Shown here in pieces: positions 52,073 to 60,847 of a DNA stretch of 64,000 nucleotides (position 1 is the first letter of the stretch; each line of letters starts with the position of its first letter). The position numbers were made by a program, and so were the translations under genes. Source of the stretch: a bacterium (GTDB lineage Bacteria; Hinthialibacterota; Hinthialibacteria; H5-UNCL2); assembly GCA_015075175.1 (NCBI GenBank), contig JABTUV010000005.1:186001-250000 (forward strand). Direction: 5' to 3'. The notes under the pieces are model-generated. The model did not search any database, was not told the origin of the DNA, and worked only from the letters and a program-made list of their open reading frames with translations.

Positions 52073-53425
52073 TTATTGGTGGGAGGGAGGCGGAAATGGG
52101 TGAGTGTCCCCGGCTTTTTCGCGCATGGCCTGGCAGTCGTTCAGCCAGGTGGTGATTTTGTCGCGCAGGCTGCGCGCCTTCGCCGGCTCCTGAGCGGAGA
52201 GGTTGCGCGTCTCGCCCGGGTCGATGGCAAGGTTGAAGAGGCGGGCCGATTCGCGATCGTCTTCGCGCTCCAGGATCAATTTCCATCCTTCCGCTTGCAC
52301 CGAATAGAACACGTGCGTGACGTTCTCGGGGTCAGGCTCCAGGTAGCCGTAGTTGGAGGTCGCCGCAAAGGCGACGCGATCCGGACCGCCCGCGGGGTCC
52401 TGCCACGTGGATGACAGCGACTCGCCTTGAAAATATTCCGGCGGGGCGATTCCCAGGAGCTCGAAGACGGTCGGCATGACGTCGATGGCGCGCACCTGCG
52501 TTTCGACGGTAACCCCCTCGGGCAGCACTCCCGGCAGAGACAGAATCAGGGGGACGTGGAGCACGGCGTTGTAGAGCGTGCCCGCCAAGAGGGTCGTGGT
52601 ATGGCCGACGTAGTCGTGGTCCAGGAGGCCCTCGCCGTGGTCGGCGGAGAAAACGACCAGCGTGCGCTCGGAGAGGGCCGCCGCTTCGAGGGCGTCCAGA
52701 ATCCGGCCCAGCTTCTCGTCGATGGTGCGAACCTCGCCGTCGTAGAGCGCGCGGATGGGCGGGCCGTCGCGCTCGGGGAAGAAGTTGATCGAGTTGCGGG
52801 GAAGTAGATTCCGGCGCATCACGAGGTCGATGCGCCACTTGGAGTCCGGTCCTGTAATCAGCGAGTCGTCCCAGAAGAGCGAGCGATGAGGCTGGGGCGG
52901 ATCATAGGGTAGATGCGATTCGTAGAGATGATACCACATGAAGAAGGGGCGGTCCTTGTGGGCGGCGATCCAGTCCCAGGGGGGGGCGTTGTTGACGGTT
53001 GACTCCGTGTAGCCGAGGTCGCGATGGGCGATCTGCTCGGGCTGCTGGTAGTCGGTCATGCGGGGGATGAGATAGCCGCGTTCGGCGAGGATTTTGAAGG
53101 GAGTTTTCCAGGCGGCGGGAACGGCGCGGTCGCGCGTGATGACGCCGTGGGCGGGGGAGTAAAGGGAGAGGAAGTTGGAAATCATGCTCTCGGTAGTCCA
53201 GGAGGAGGCGGAGAAGGCGCGGCGCCAGAGGACGCCGCGTGCGGCGAGGGCGTCGATGCGGGGGCTGGTGGGTTTGTCGTAGCCGTAGCAGCCGAGATGG
53301 TCGGGCCGCAGGCTTTCGCCGGTCAACCAGAGGACGTTGTAGGGGGTCGCCGAGGCGGCGCCGTGCGCGCCGAGGGCGGCCAGGTGCGCACACGCCAACC
53401 CGAGCACCACGCGCCATCGGCCCAT
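52073..53425 (-). CDS. Secreted sulfatase/phosphatase-superfamily hydrolase
   Basis: 450 aa with signal peptide (VLGLACAHLAALGAHGAASA). The alkaline-phosphatase fold is clear: NVLWLTGESLRPDHLGCYGY, FSASSWTTESMISNFLSLYS, TLVVFSADHGEGLLDHDYVG and HVPLILSLPGVLP. At the nucleophile site the formylglycine motif C/S-x-P-x-R is absent; the aligned residue is Thr in S-S-W-T-T. This matches the W-T-x-P-S subgroup whose members need no formylglycine, so true sulfatase activity is doubtful. The last dozen residues (KAGDTHPFPPPSHQ) are encoded by a family D arm. Confidence 0.75.
   Translation of the reverse strand: MGRWRVVLGLACAHLAALGAHGAASATPYNVLWLTGESLRPDHLGCYGYDKPTSPRIDALAARGVLWRRAFSASSWTTESMISNFLSLYSPAHGVITRDRAVPAAWKTPFKILAERGYLIPRMTDYQQPEQIAHRDLGYTESTVNNAPPWDWIAAHKDRPFFMWYHLYESHLPYDPPQPHRSLFWDDSLITGPDSKWRIDLVMRRNLLPRNSINFFPERDGPPIRALYDGEVRTIDEKLGRILDALEAAALSERTLVVFSADHGEGLLDHDYVGHTTTLLAGTLYNAVLHVPLILSLPGVLPEGVTVETQVRAIDVMPTVFELLGIAPPEYFQGESLSSTWQDPAGGPDRVAFAATSNYGYLEPDPENVTHVFYSVQAEGWKLILEREDDRESARLFNLAIDPGETRNLSAQEPAKARSLRDKITTWLNDCQAMREKAGDTHPFPPPSHQ
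52090..52110. repeat. Solo arm of family D (D7) inside the sulfatase-like gene end
   Basis: GCGGAAATGGGTGAGTGTCC then CC matches the right arm only. No left arm is found within 100 bases. Confidence 0.75.
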
Positions 53426-53535
53426 CAGTCAGTCCTTCCATCGTGCTTGACGGCTTTGTGATAGCCGGGTCGCGGGATGGTTGTCAACCCTACGGAGCCT
53501 GGCTCGCCCCAATAAGGGGCACGGCGCGTGACGCG

Positions 53536-53580
53536 ATGGGACCTATAGGGCGCATGGGACCCATAGGACGGATGGGAGGT
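53536..53580 (+). repeat. Decamer repeat (family F)
   Basis: ATGGGACCTATAGGGCGCAT then GGGACCCATAGGACGGATGG, about four decamers, in the spacer between the divergent sulfatase-like and GMD-like genes. Confidence 0.75.
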
Positions 53581-53684
53581 GGATCGGCGGGCGGCGGTGT
53601 ACCGCGGGCCTGTCGGCTTGACAGCGGCGAGTGGGATGTTTAATGGTTAGACGCAAGTCCCACATTGAGCATTCAGGAGAGAGC

Positions 53685-54680
53685 ATGGCCGGTACGAAGT
53701 CCAGGACGGTTCTCATCACGGGCATTTCCGGCCAGGACGGCAGCTACCTGTGCGAGCGGCTGGTGGAACGCGGGGAGCGGGTGGTGGGACTGGTCGCGCG
53801 GGCGCAGGATCGGCTTCCCCCTTATTTGGAGGAGTACCTGGGGGCGCTGCCGGGACGGGAGGCGGTGCGACTCGTGTCCGGGGACGTGACGGAGGCGGCG
53901 CTGTTCGGGGCGCTGTTGTCGGACGTCAAGCCCGACTGGGTCTTCCATCTGGCGGCGGTTTCCAGCGTGGCGCAGAGTTTTTCCGCGCCGCTGCTTGCCG
54001 CAGAGGTCAACGGGGTAGCGACCATGCGGCTCTTGGAGGCGGTGCGACTGGTAGCACCTGAGGCGCGCGTATTCCTGGCGATCTCGGGCGAGGTGTTCGG
54101 GCCGCGCACCACCCCCGCCGACGAAACCTGCGATTTTTCCCCCGGCAACCCCTACGCGGCCAGCAAGGCCTTCGCTTACTGGAGCGGCGTGAACTTCCGC
54201 GAGAGTTACGATTTGTTTATCTGCAACGGCATTTTCTTCAACCACGAGTCGCCGCGGCGGCCGCCGGGCTTTGTCACGCGCAAGGTAGTGCGGGGGGCGG
54301 TCGAGATCGCGGCCGGCAAGCGGCAGCGACTGGCGCTGGGCAATCTGGAGCCGGTGCGCGACTGGGGCTATGCACCCGAGTACATGGACGCGGCGGTGCG
54401 CATGTTGGAGGCCGACCGGCCGGGCGATTACGTGATTGCGACGGGCGAAGGCCACTCGGTGCGCGAGTTGGTCTCGGCCGTGTTCGAGGCGGTGGGGCTG
54501 GACTACACCCGATGCGTGGAGGAGGGCGCGGAGAGCCTGCGTCCCTCCGACCTGGCCTGGATGGTGGGCAATCCCGCGAAGATCGAGCGCGAGTTGGGCT
54601 GGAAGGCCGAGACGCGATTCAACCGACTGGTGGAGATCCTCGTGCAGGCCGAGCTGGCGGCGGGGGGGGCGGCGGCATGA
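53685..54680 (+). CDS. GDP-mannose 4,6-dehydratase-like protein
   Basis: 331 aa from ATG 53685 behind [28 protein letters not shown] is the GMD-type NAD(P) loop. Then [31 protein letters not shown] (Y-x-x-x-K) and [20 protein letters not shown] (GMD hallmark N-H-E-S-P-R-R). The active-site Ser/Thr of [ST]-S-E is replaced by SGE. The second GMD-like gene overlaps its end by 4 bases. GMD begins synthesis of GDP-fucose, GDP-rhamnose and related sugars; having two unlike copies suggests different products. Confidence 0.8.
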   Translation: MAGTKSRTVLITGISGQDGSYLCERLVERGERVVGLVARAQDRLPPYLEEYLGALPGREAVRLVSGDVTEAALFGALLSDVKPDWVFHLAAVSSVAQSFSAPLLAAEVNGVATMRLLEAVRLVAPEARVFLAISGEVFGPRTTPADETCDFSPGNPYAASKAFAYWSGVNFRESYDLFICNGIFFNHESPRRPPGFVTRKVVRGAVEIAAGKRQRLALGNLEPVRDWGYAPEYMDAAVRMLEADRPGDYVIATGEGHSVRELVSAVFEAVGLDYTRCVEEGAESLRPSDLAWMVGNPAKIERELGWKAETRFNRLVEILVQAELAAGGAAA

Positions 54681-55655
54681 AGACGGTACTGGTGACGGGC
54701 GTCACGGGGCAGGACGGCTCCTATCTGGCGGAGATGCTGGTGGCGGAGGGCTGTCGGGTGGTGGGGCTGGTGCGTCGCAGCAGCGTGCCGAACACGTGGC
54801 GGATCGATCATCTGATTTACGGGGAGGCGGGCAAGGAGAGGCGCTTCATCCTGGAAGAGGCCGACCTCTGCGACGATCTGTCGCTGTATCGCGTGCTGGA
54901 GCAATACCAGCCGGTGGAGCTTTATAACATGGGGGCGCAGAGCCACGTGGCGAGCAGTTTCAAGATACCCGACTACACGGCGGACGCGACGGGTCTGGCG
55001 CCGCTGCGGCTGTTGGAGGGCATCCGGAGGCTGGGGCTGGCGTGCCGGTTTTACCAGGCCAGTTCGAGCGAGATGTTCGGCAAGGTGCGGGAGACGCCGC
55101 AGCGTGAGACCACGCCCTTCCATCCGCGCAGTCCCTACGGGGTCGCCAAGGTGTTCGCGCACCACGTCACGCGGGTGTATCGGGAGAACTACGGGATGTT
55201 CGCGTGCTCGGGGATACTCTTTAATCATGAGTCGCCGCGGCGGGGAGACCCGTGACGCGCAAGATCTTGGGGCGGCGCGGATCGTGGCGGGACTGTCGGA
55301 TAACCTGACGCTGGGCAACCTGGAGGCGCGGCGCGACTGGGGGTTTGCGGGCGACTACATGCAGGCGGTAGTGAAGATGATGCGGGCGCCCGAGCCGCGG
55401 GATTACGTGATCGCGACGGGCGAGACGCATTCGGTGCAGGAGTTTGTGGAAGAGGTGTTCGCGCGGGCCGGTCTGGACCCGAAGAAATGGGTGCGCACGG
55501 ATCCGCGTTTCCTGCGGCCGGCGGAGGTAGACATGCTGGTGGGCGACGCCTCGCGCGCCAAGGCGGAGTTGGGCTGGGAGGCGAAGGTGCGCTACCGGGA
55601 GCTGGCGGCGATGATGCTGGAGGCGGACCTCTTGCGAGTCAAGCGGGAGAGATAG
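54677..55655 (+). CDS. gmd: Second GDP-mannose 4,6-dehydratase-like protein, frameshift near 55245
   Basis: ATG overlaps the previous stop. [49 protein letters not shown] (canonical GMD), [20 protein letters not shown] (S-S-E) and [20 protein letters not shown] are all typical. After FNHESPRRG the frame breaks (stop at 55253-55255) and continues as [20 protein letters not shown] and [20 protein letters not shown] to 55655. The lost piece is the usual E-T-F-V-T-R-K-I. At least two small indels lie within 55240-55275. This copy is closer to true Gmd than the first. Confidence 0.8.
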
Positions 55656-55665
55656 GCGGGGCGTC

Positions 55666-55866
55666 ATGCGAACCCATCGGGTCATCGATGATCGGTTCAT
55701 GTCCCGCGCGCTGAAGTCCGGCGGATATCGCACGCAGAAGTCGGCCGTGGAGGCCGGACTGCGCCACTTGGTTCAACTGCACCAGCAGGGCCGGTTGCGG
55801 CGGTTGCGGGGCAAGGTGGGCTGGGAAGGCGACTTGGAAGAGATGCGGCGGGACAGTGGGGGATGA
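55666..55866 (+). CDS. VapB-like (DUF2191) antitoxin
   Basis: 66 aa: MRTHRVIDDRFMSRALKSGG, then AVEAGLRHLVQLHQQ and RLRGKVGWEGDLEEMRR. This is the standard VapB pattern (M-R-T-x-x-x-I-D-D, then L-R-G-K-V-x-W-E-G-D-L). The partner PIN toxin VapC would be expected just downstream but the next 290 bases are repeats. It is therefore an orphan. Confidence 0.85.
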   Translation: MRTHRVIDDRFMSRALKSGGYRTQKSAVEAGLRHLVQLHQQGRLRRLRGKVGWEGDLEEMRRDSGG

Positions 55867-56155
55867 GAAGCCAAGGTCGCTGTGAAGGCGGGCCGGGCGC
55901 GTTCCTGCCGTCCTCTCGATACGTCGGAGTACCGGCTACTCGAGGACGCGGTTTTTTTCTCTTGCAACTCTGGCAGGGCGCATTTTTAAGAGCAGTCACC
56001 GACTTCCGGCAAGGGTGCTCCAATCAACCGGAAGATTGGCTTGGGAAATCGGCGCCAGTCCTTGGCGCGAGGGACAGGCACCCGTTTCCGAAGGGAGTTG
56101 CGCGCATGGTAGCGAGGCGGGCGGCGGAAACGGGTGACTGACCCGCGCGGGGCGG
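55867..56155 (+). repeat. Family A element (A8), family D half (D8) and complete family D (D9)
   Basis: A8 is 55907-55990 (GCCGTCCTCTCGATACGTCG, GGAGTACCGGCTACTCGAGG, tail CTCTTGCAACTCTGGCA). The D8 arm AGCAGTCACCGACTTCCGG starts at 55991 with a poor partner near 56020. D9 has left arm GGGACAGGCACCCGTTTCCG (56070-56089) and right arm CGGAAACGGGTGACTGACCC (56125-56144). D9 ends 11 bases from the stop of the next, convergent gene. Confidence 0.85.
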
Positions 56156-57163
56156 TCAACCTTCGAACCAGGCGACGCTGGGCACGTCGACCATGGTGTG
56201 CAGGCCGGGCGCGGCCTTCATGATGGAACGAATCGCGTTGACGGTGATGGCGCAGGTGGCCGTGTCGCCATGCACCCCGCCTTTGATGGTCGAGTCGATC
56301 CTCGGCTCGCCCTCGATCAACACACGATCGTAGGAGTCCGGTTCGCCCACGGAGGCGCGGAAGACCAGGGTGATGACTTCCTGTCCGTCACGGAAGCCGC
56401 GGCCGGTCTGAAGGACGCCGAGGGCCATGCCGGGCTGGACGGTCATGGTTTCGCCTACCCAGCGTTCGGAGGCAACCACCGGCTCGATGACGTCCTGGGT
56501 GCGCTCCAGTTTCCAGCCGAACTGGGAGGCGATCATGTGGAGCGACTCGGTGAGGCCGACGTGGCGCAGGGTCCCGTCCTTGATCTTCTGGGCGAACTCC
56601 TCCAGCGAGAGGCCGGCGCCGATCTTCTTCTGGAAGGGAATGCGGCGCTTGGAGGCGTCCTGAACGCGCTGGACGATGACGCGCTCGACCTTGCGGCAGA
56701 CGGCGGTGAGGGCCTGGGGCAGGAAGTCCATGAGGAAGCCGGGATTGACGCCCGTGCCCAGGACGGCCACGCCGTTCTCGCGGGCGAGTTGATCGATCTG
56801 GTGGCAGAAGTCGGGGGCGGTCGTCCAAGGGTAGGAGAGTTCCTCGCAGGTGGAGACGACGTAGGCGCCGGCGCGGATGGCGGTCTCCAGCTGAGGTTTG
56901 AGGCGGGCCAGGTCGGAGACGGTCGTCAGGATGCAGACGTGGGCCTCGGTGTCGCGGAGGGTCTTTTCGAGGTCGGGGCGGACCTTGACGCCGAGGACGC
57001 GGCCCAGGCCGGCCAATTCGCCCACGTCCCGGCCGGCCAGTTGGGGATCGATATCGACGGCGCCGACGAGTTCGAGGCTGGCGCGCTCGAGGATGAAGGG
57101 GACGGTCAGGAGACCCAGCGGCCCCAGCCCGCAGATAACTACGCGCGATTTCTTGGGATTCAT
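56156..57163 (-). CDS. DapB-like NAD(P)-dependent oxidoreductase (2,4-diaminopentanoate dehydrogenase type)
   Basis: 335 aa from ATG 57163. The Rossmann start is SRVVICGLGPLGLLTVPFIL (G-x-G-x-x-G) and ELVGAVDIDPQLAGRDVGEL follows. Later VVSTCEELSYPW and GTGVNPGFLMDFLPQAL resemble dihydrodipicolinate reductase-like proteins and the 2,4-diaminopentanoate dehydrogenase of ornithine breakdown. It is longer than DapB (~270 aa) and lacks the DapB signature G-T-T-G. Substrate unknown. No related pathway genes stand beside it; the divergent neighbour is a secreted glycosidase-like protein. Confidence 0.65.
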   Translation of the reverse strand: MNPKKSRVVICGLGPLGLLTVPFILERASLELVGAVDIDPQLAGRDVGELAGLGRVLGVKVRPDLEKTLRDTEAHVCILTTVSDLARLKPQLETAIRAGAYVVSTCEELSYPWTTAPDFCHQIDQLARENGVAVLGTGVNPGFLMDFLPQALTAVCRKVERVIVQRVQDASKRRIPFQKKIGAGLSLEEFAQKIKDGTLRHVGLTESLHMIASQFGWKLERTQDVIEPVVASERWVGETMTVQPGMALGVLQTGRGFRDGQEVITLVFRASVGEPDSYDRVLIEGEPRIDSTIKGGVHGDTATCAITVNAIRSIMKAAPGLHTMVDVPSVAWFEG

Positions 57164-57350
57164 CAGGTTCAGGTCCTTCGTCGTCAGGGGTACGTCCAGC
57201 GAAAACGGACGGATGCGCACGCGCCGGTGGGGGCGCGCGTCGGGTGTGAGATTCGGGCAAACGGGGCGGGTTTGCAACCGGAAAGTGCTTGCCGGGCGCG
57301 TGACTCCCGTGGTACTGGTATGACCAGTTTCCAACCGACGGGAGGGTCCC

Positions 57351-60300
57351 ATGCGTGGTTGCATCACGGCCGCATTATTGAATCTGGCCTGCTTCGGATA
57401 CATTTGGGCCGCGCCCATTCCCTTGTGGATCGAAGGCCGGCTGGCGGCGCCCGCCGAGTACGGGCTGGCGCAATTGGAGCGGGCGCTGGGCGAACGCGGG
57501 GTTGAGCTGGCACGGGCTACCGGCGTCCCGCGCGGGCGCGGCGTGGTGGTGGGCGTGGCGGCGTCCGGAAGCCGGATGGCGGGCTGGGCAGCCGCGGAGC
57601 GGCTGACGCTGGCACCTGGCCCCGAGGCGCTGGCGGTCAAACGCTTGCGCGAGGGGGAGGCGGAGCTCTTGGTGTTCGCCGGTTCGGACCCGGTGGGACT
57701 CATGTACGCCCTCCTGGACGCGGCGGAGGAGGTCGAGAAGCTGGGGCGAGACGCCGACTGGTTTCTCTCCGTCCGCGAGGTTTCGGAAAAGCCGGCCAAC
57801 CAGCTGCGCCAGGCGCGCCTGTTACTCCACCATGAGAAAAACGAAGCCGCTTGGTACCACGACAAGGGTTACTGGGACTGGTACCTGGGAACGCTCTCGC
57901 GGGACCGGTTCAACGGCCTCAACCTGGTTTTCGCGCATCAGACGCCTTACCTGGCGCCGATGTTCGCCTGGCATTTCGTCGTGCCCGAGTATCCGGAGGT
58001 GCGGGGCAAGGGCGTGACGGATGAAGACATGGCGCGCAATCTGGAGACGCTCAAGTACATCGCCGCGGAGTGCGAGCGGCGGGGTATCGACTTCTGCGTG
58101 GGCATTTGGCAGTACCTGCCGTGGAGCCGGGAGAACCTGGTGGGGCGGGGCGACCAGCGGTCGCTGGTGGAGGGTTTGACGATCCGGAACGTGACGGAAT
58201 ACACCTATCTGGCGACGAAGCGACTGCTGGCCGAAGTTCCCGGCATCAAGCGCATTCAGTTGCGCTTCAGTTCGGAGACGGGCCTGGAGAGGGGCGACCA
58301 GTATTATTTCTACAAGAACGGGCTGTTTCCGGCCATCGCGGAGGCAAGCCCCGCGGTGGAGCTGGACATGCGCATGGGAGGAGGGCCGCGCGCCGTGCGC
58401 GAGCTGGCGCGCGAGCTGGGCATACCCTACCGCATCTCGCAGAAGTACAACGGCGAGTTCATGGGCCTGCCCCATCCCCCCGCGGAAATCCTCTGCGTGG
58501 GATACAGTTATTCCGACTATCTCCGTTATCCGCGCGAGTGTCCCGTCTATAACGAAGTATGGGCGCTAGGCTCGCACCGGGTGCTGTTGTGGGGATCGGA
58601 GGAATACGGGCGGCAGTTCGGGCGCGCGGCCAGTTTCGGGGGCACGATCGGCTTCGAGGTGGACATGCCGATGGGCCAGAAGGGCTACCAGGACGAGGAA
58701 GGGGAGGCGTGGCGGTTTTTCAAACATGCGGAGGACGAGTATTTCAAGCACGAGATGGAGCGATACTGGGCGTATCTGCGGGCGTACGGGCGGTTCAGTT
58801 ACGATCCGGAGGCGGATCACGAGGTGTGGATGCGGCCGTTCCGGCGGCGGTTCGGGGCGGGGGCGGAGGCGATGGCGGCGGCCTATGAAGCGGCGGGCCG
58901 CGTGGTGTGGTTGATCGTAGCCAGCCATATCAACAACACCAACATGTACGCCTGGCCGGAAAAGAGCATGGGGGGGCTGCCCAACGCCTACCTCGAAATC
59001 GGCGGCATGGACCGGCTGCACTTTCCCACCATCAAGGCGCAGGTGGAGGAGGAGCTGGGGGGTCTGTGGTCCGGTTGCGCGGGCGCGGAGCGGCTGGCGG
59101 CCGAGTTTGACGGGATCGCCGACGCCATCGAGCGGGCGCTGGGCGAGGCGGAAGCCGCCGTGGTGGATCGGGGGAAGGAATACGCGGCGACGGTCAATGA
59201 CTTTCGTATTCTCATGCACCTGGCGCGCTTTCATGCCGACCGGCAGCGCGAGGGCTACGCCTTGGCGAAGTTCAACGCGACCGGCGACGCGGCGCAGCTC
59301 GCGCGCGCGCGCGGCCAGTCCGAGGCGGCGGTCGGCGAGTGGAAGGCGCTGGCGGAGATCGGCGAGCGGCAGTACTACGACCGGATGAACTGCGGGCCGT
59401 TGGAAGTGGGACACTGGAAGGACAGCCTGTTTCTGGTCGAGGCGGGGCCGAAGCTGCTCGAGGAGGCGCGCGAGACGCTCTCGACCTTCGGGCTGTTCGA
59501 GCGTGGTTTTGATTTCGGGGGGACGCCGCTGGCGACGCGCCTGGCGACCTACACCATCAAGGATTACGGCAACCAGTATGACGTGGAGCGGCGATTCACG
59601 GGGGTGCACGCGGGGGAGTTGTACCAGTCGCAGAGCGGTTACGGACTCCTGGAGAACGAGGGGCTTGGAGCGGTGCGCAACCGCATGGTACCGCGCGGCA
59701 ACCTGGTAGGCGACCAGCCGGATCCCGAGCGGCCGCTGCCCTTCCAGCAACTGTACCAGGACTTTCTTTCCAGCCGGCAGCGCTTCTCGTTTCGAATGGA
59801 CCTGGCGATGGAGTGGTATCGCCTGACGATGGTGTTTTCGGATTTGTCGGAGCGGCCGGCGGAGCATGGTCCCTTCGAGGTGGGCCTGGTGGGGCGGTTC
59901 GCGGACAATCCGATCGCGCGCTCGGTGCGGGTGCCGGCGGGGGGGACGGTGTATCTGCAGGAAGACCACAACGTGCGCAACGACCGCTTCCAATTCGTGT
60001 CGGTGTACGCGCAGCCGCGGCAGGCGGGCGGGGATGCGATGCTGTCGGGGCTGACGGCGCATCGGCTGGCGCCGAGCCTGGGGCACGCGCCCAGCCGGCG
60101 GTTGGACCCGGCGGAGGGGCGGCTGGCGGTGACGATCACGATGCCGCCGGAAACGGGCGAGGGCGGCGGACCGCCGTCCGCCAGTTCCAGGGGTCGGCTG
60201 GCGTCCGCGAGCGTGTTGGTGCGCGGGGGAGAAGGGCAAGCCTGGAGCGCCCGGCCGCTCACGACCGAGGATGGGTTGGTGTATGAGGCCCGCCTGTCGC

Positions 60301-60737
60301 GCGAGGACCTATCCCAGCGGTGGGTGGAGTATTACTTCCAGGCCATTGACAAGGCGGGCAAGGCCACCCGCCTGCCGCGGGCCGGCAGCTATCGCAGCCG
60401 CATCACGGCGGACGCGGCGCCGCCGCGGGTCGCGCACGTGCCGACCCTCCGCGGCAAGCCGGGGGCGGCGATCCCCATCCGGGTCGAGGCCGAGGATGAG
60501 AGCGGGGTAGCCGCGGTGCGCGTGCGCTATCGCCCGATGAACCAGCGGCTGTCGTACCAATCGCTGGAGCTAGAAGCGCGGGACGGTGCGTACTACGGGG
60601 CGATTCCGGGAGAGGCGATCGATCCGGAGTTTGATTTCATCTACTGCATTGAGGCGGTCGACGAGGCGGGCAACGGATGCTTCTTCCCGGATTGGAGGAA
60701 GACGGCGCCGTACTACATCGTGGCGGTGGAGCGGTAG
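57351..60737 (+). CDS. Secreted glycosidase-like giant protein, 1128 aa (copy 1)
   Basis: Signal peptide MRGCITAALLNLACFGYIWA behind GGGAGG. Residues 25-135 form an alpha/beta domain like the N-terminal part of GH20/GH67/GH115-type hydrolases (YGLAQLERALGERGVELARA, then AVKRLREGEAELLVFAGSDP). Residues 145-480 look like a TIM barrel (QARLLLHHEKNEAAWYHDKG, FCVGIWQYLPWS, IQLRFSSETGLERGDQYYFY, ISQKYNGEFMGLPHP, EVWALGSHRVLLWGSEEYGR). SHINNTNMYAWPEKSMGG is strongly kept between the two copies. Several Ig-like domains close the protein. The acidic residues in RFSSETG could be catalytic; this is a guess. No named family is claimed. Confidence 0.65.
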   Translation: MRGCITAALLNLACFGYIWAAPIPLWIEGRLAAPAEYGLAQLERALGERGVELARATGVPRGRGVVVGVAASGSRMAGWAAAERLTLAPGPEALAVKRLREGEAELLVFAGSDPVGLMYALLDAAEEVEKLGRDADWFLSVREVSEKPANQLRQARLLLHHEKNEAAWYHDKGYWDWYLGTLSRDRFNGLNLVFAHQTPYLAPMFAWHFVVPEYPEVRGKGVTDEDMARNLETLKYIAAECERRGIDFCVGIWQYLPWSRENLVGRGDQRSLVEGLTIRNVTEYTYLATKRLLAEVPGIKRIQLRFSSETGLERGDQYYFYKNGLFPAIAEASPAVELDMRMGGGPRAVRELARELGIPYRISQKYNGEFMGLPHPPAEILCVGYSYSDYLRYPRECPVYNEVWALGSHRVLLWGSEEYGRQFGRAASFGGTIGFEVDMPMGQKGYQDEEGEAWRFFKHAEDEYFKHEMERYWAYLRAYGRFSYDPEADHEVWMRPFRRRFGAGAEAMAAAYEAAGRVVWLIVASHINNTNMYAWPEKSMGGLPNAYLEIGGMDRLHFPTIKAQVEEELGGLWSGCAGAERLAAEFDGIADAIERALGEAEAAVVDRGKEYAATVNDFRILMHLARFHADRQREGYALAKFNATGDAAQLARARGQSEAAVGEWKALAEIGERQYYDRMNCGPLEVGHWKDSLFLVEAGPKLLEEARETLSTFGLFERGFDFGGTPLATRLATYTIKDYGNQYDVERRFTGVHAGELYQSQSGYGLLENEGLGAVRNRMVPRGNLVGDQPDPERPLPFQQLYQDFLSSRQRFSFRMDLAMEWYRLTMVFSDLSERPAEHGPFEVGLVGRFADNPIARSVRVPAGGTVYLQEDHNVRNDRFQFVSVYAQPRQAGGDAMLSGLTAHRLAPSLGHAPSRRLDPAEGRLAVTITMPPETGEGGGPPSASSRGRLASASVLVRGGEGQAWSARPLTTEDGLVYEARLSREDLSQRWVEYYFQAIDKAGKATRLPRAGSYRSRITADAAPPRVAHVPTLRGKPGAAIPIRVEAEDESGVAAVRVRYRPMNQRLSYQSLELEARDGAYYGAIPGEAIDPEFDFIYCIEAVDEAGNGCFFPDWRKTAPYYIVAVER

Positions 60738-60746
60738 GGGGGAGAA

Positions 60747-60819
60747 GGGACAGGCACCGATTTTCCGCGGGGGTCTTCGACTCATGCGGAAGGTTTGCAG
60801 GGAAAATCGGTGGCTGTCC
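60747..60819. repeat. Family D palindrome between the two giant genes (D10)
   Basis: Left arm GGGACAGGCACCGATTTTCC, right arm GGAAAATCGGTGGCTGTCCC. It starts 10 bases after the stop of copy 1 and ends 28 bases before copy 2. Confidence 0.9.
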
Positions 60820-60847
60820 CAGGTTCACATTACGGAGGTGAAAGATC

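Noticed and set aside
52073-53425. Formylglycine-dependent sulfatase
   Set aside because: The C/S-x-P-x-R maturation motif is absent at the nucleophile position, so only the superfamily is claimed.
53685-55655. The two GMD-like genes as one gene split by a frameshift
   Set aside because: Each has its own complete N-terminal cofactor loop and Y-x-x-x-K, and they overlap by ATGA.
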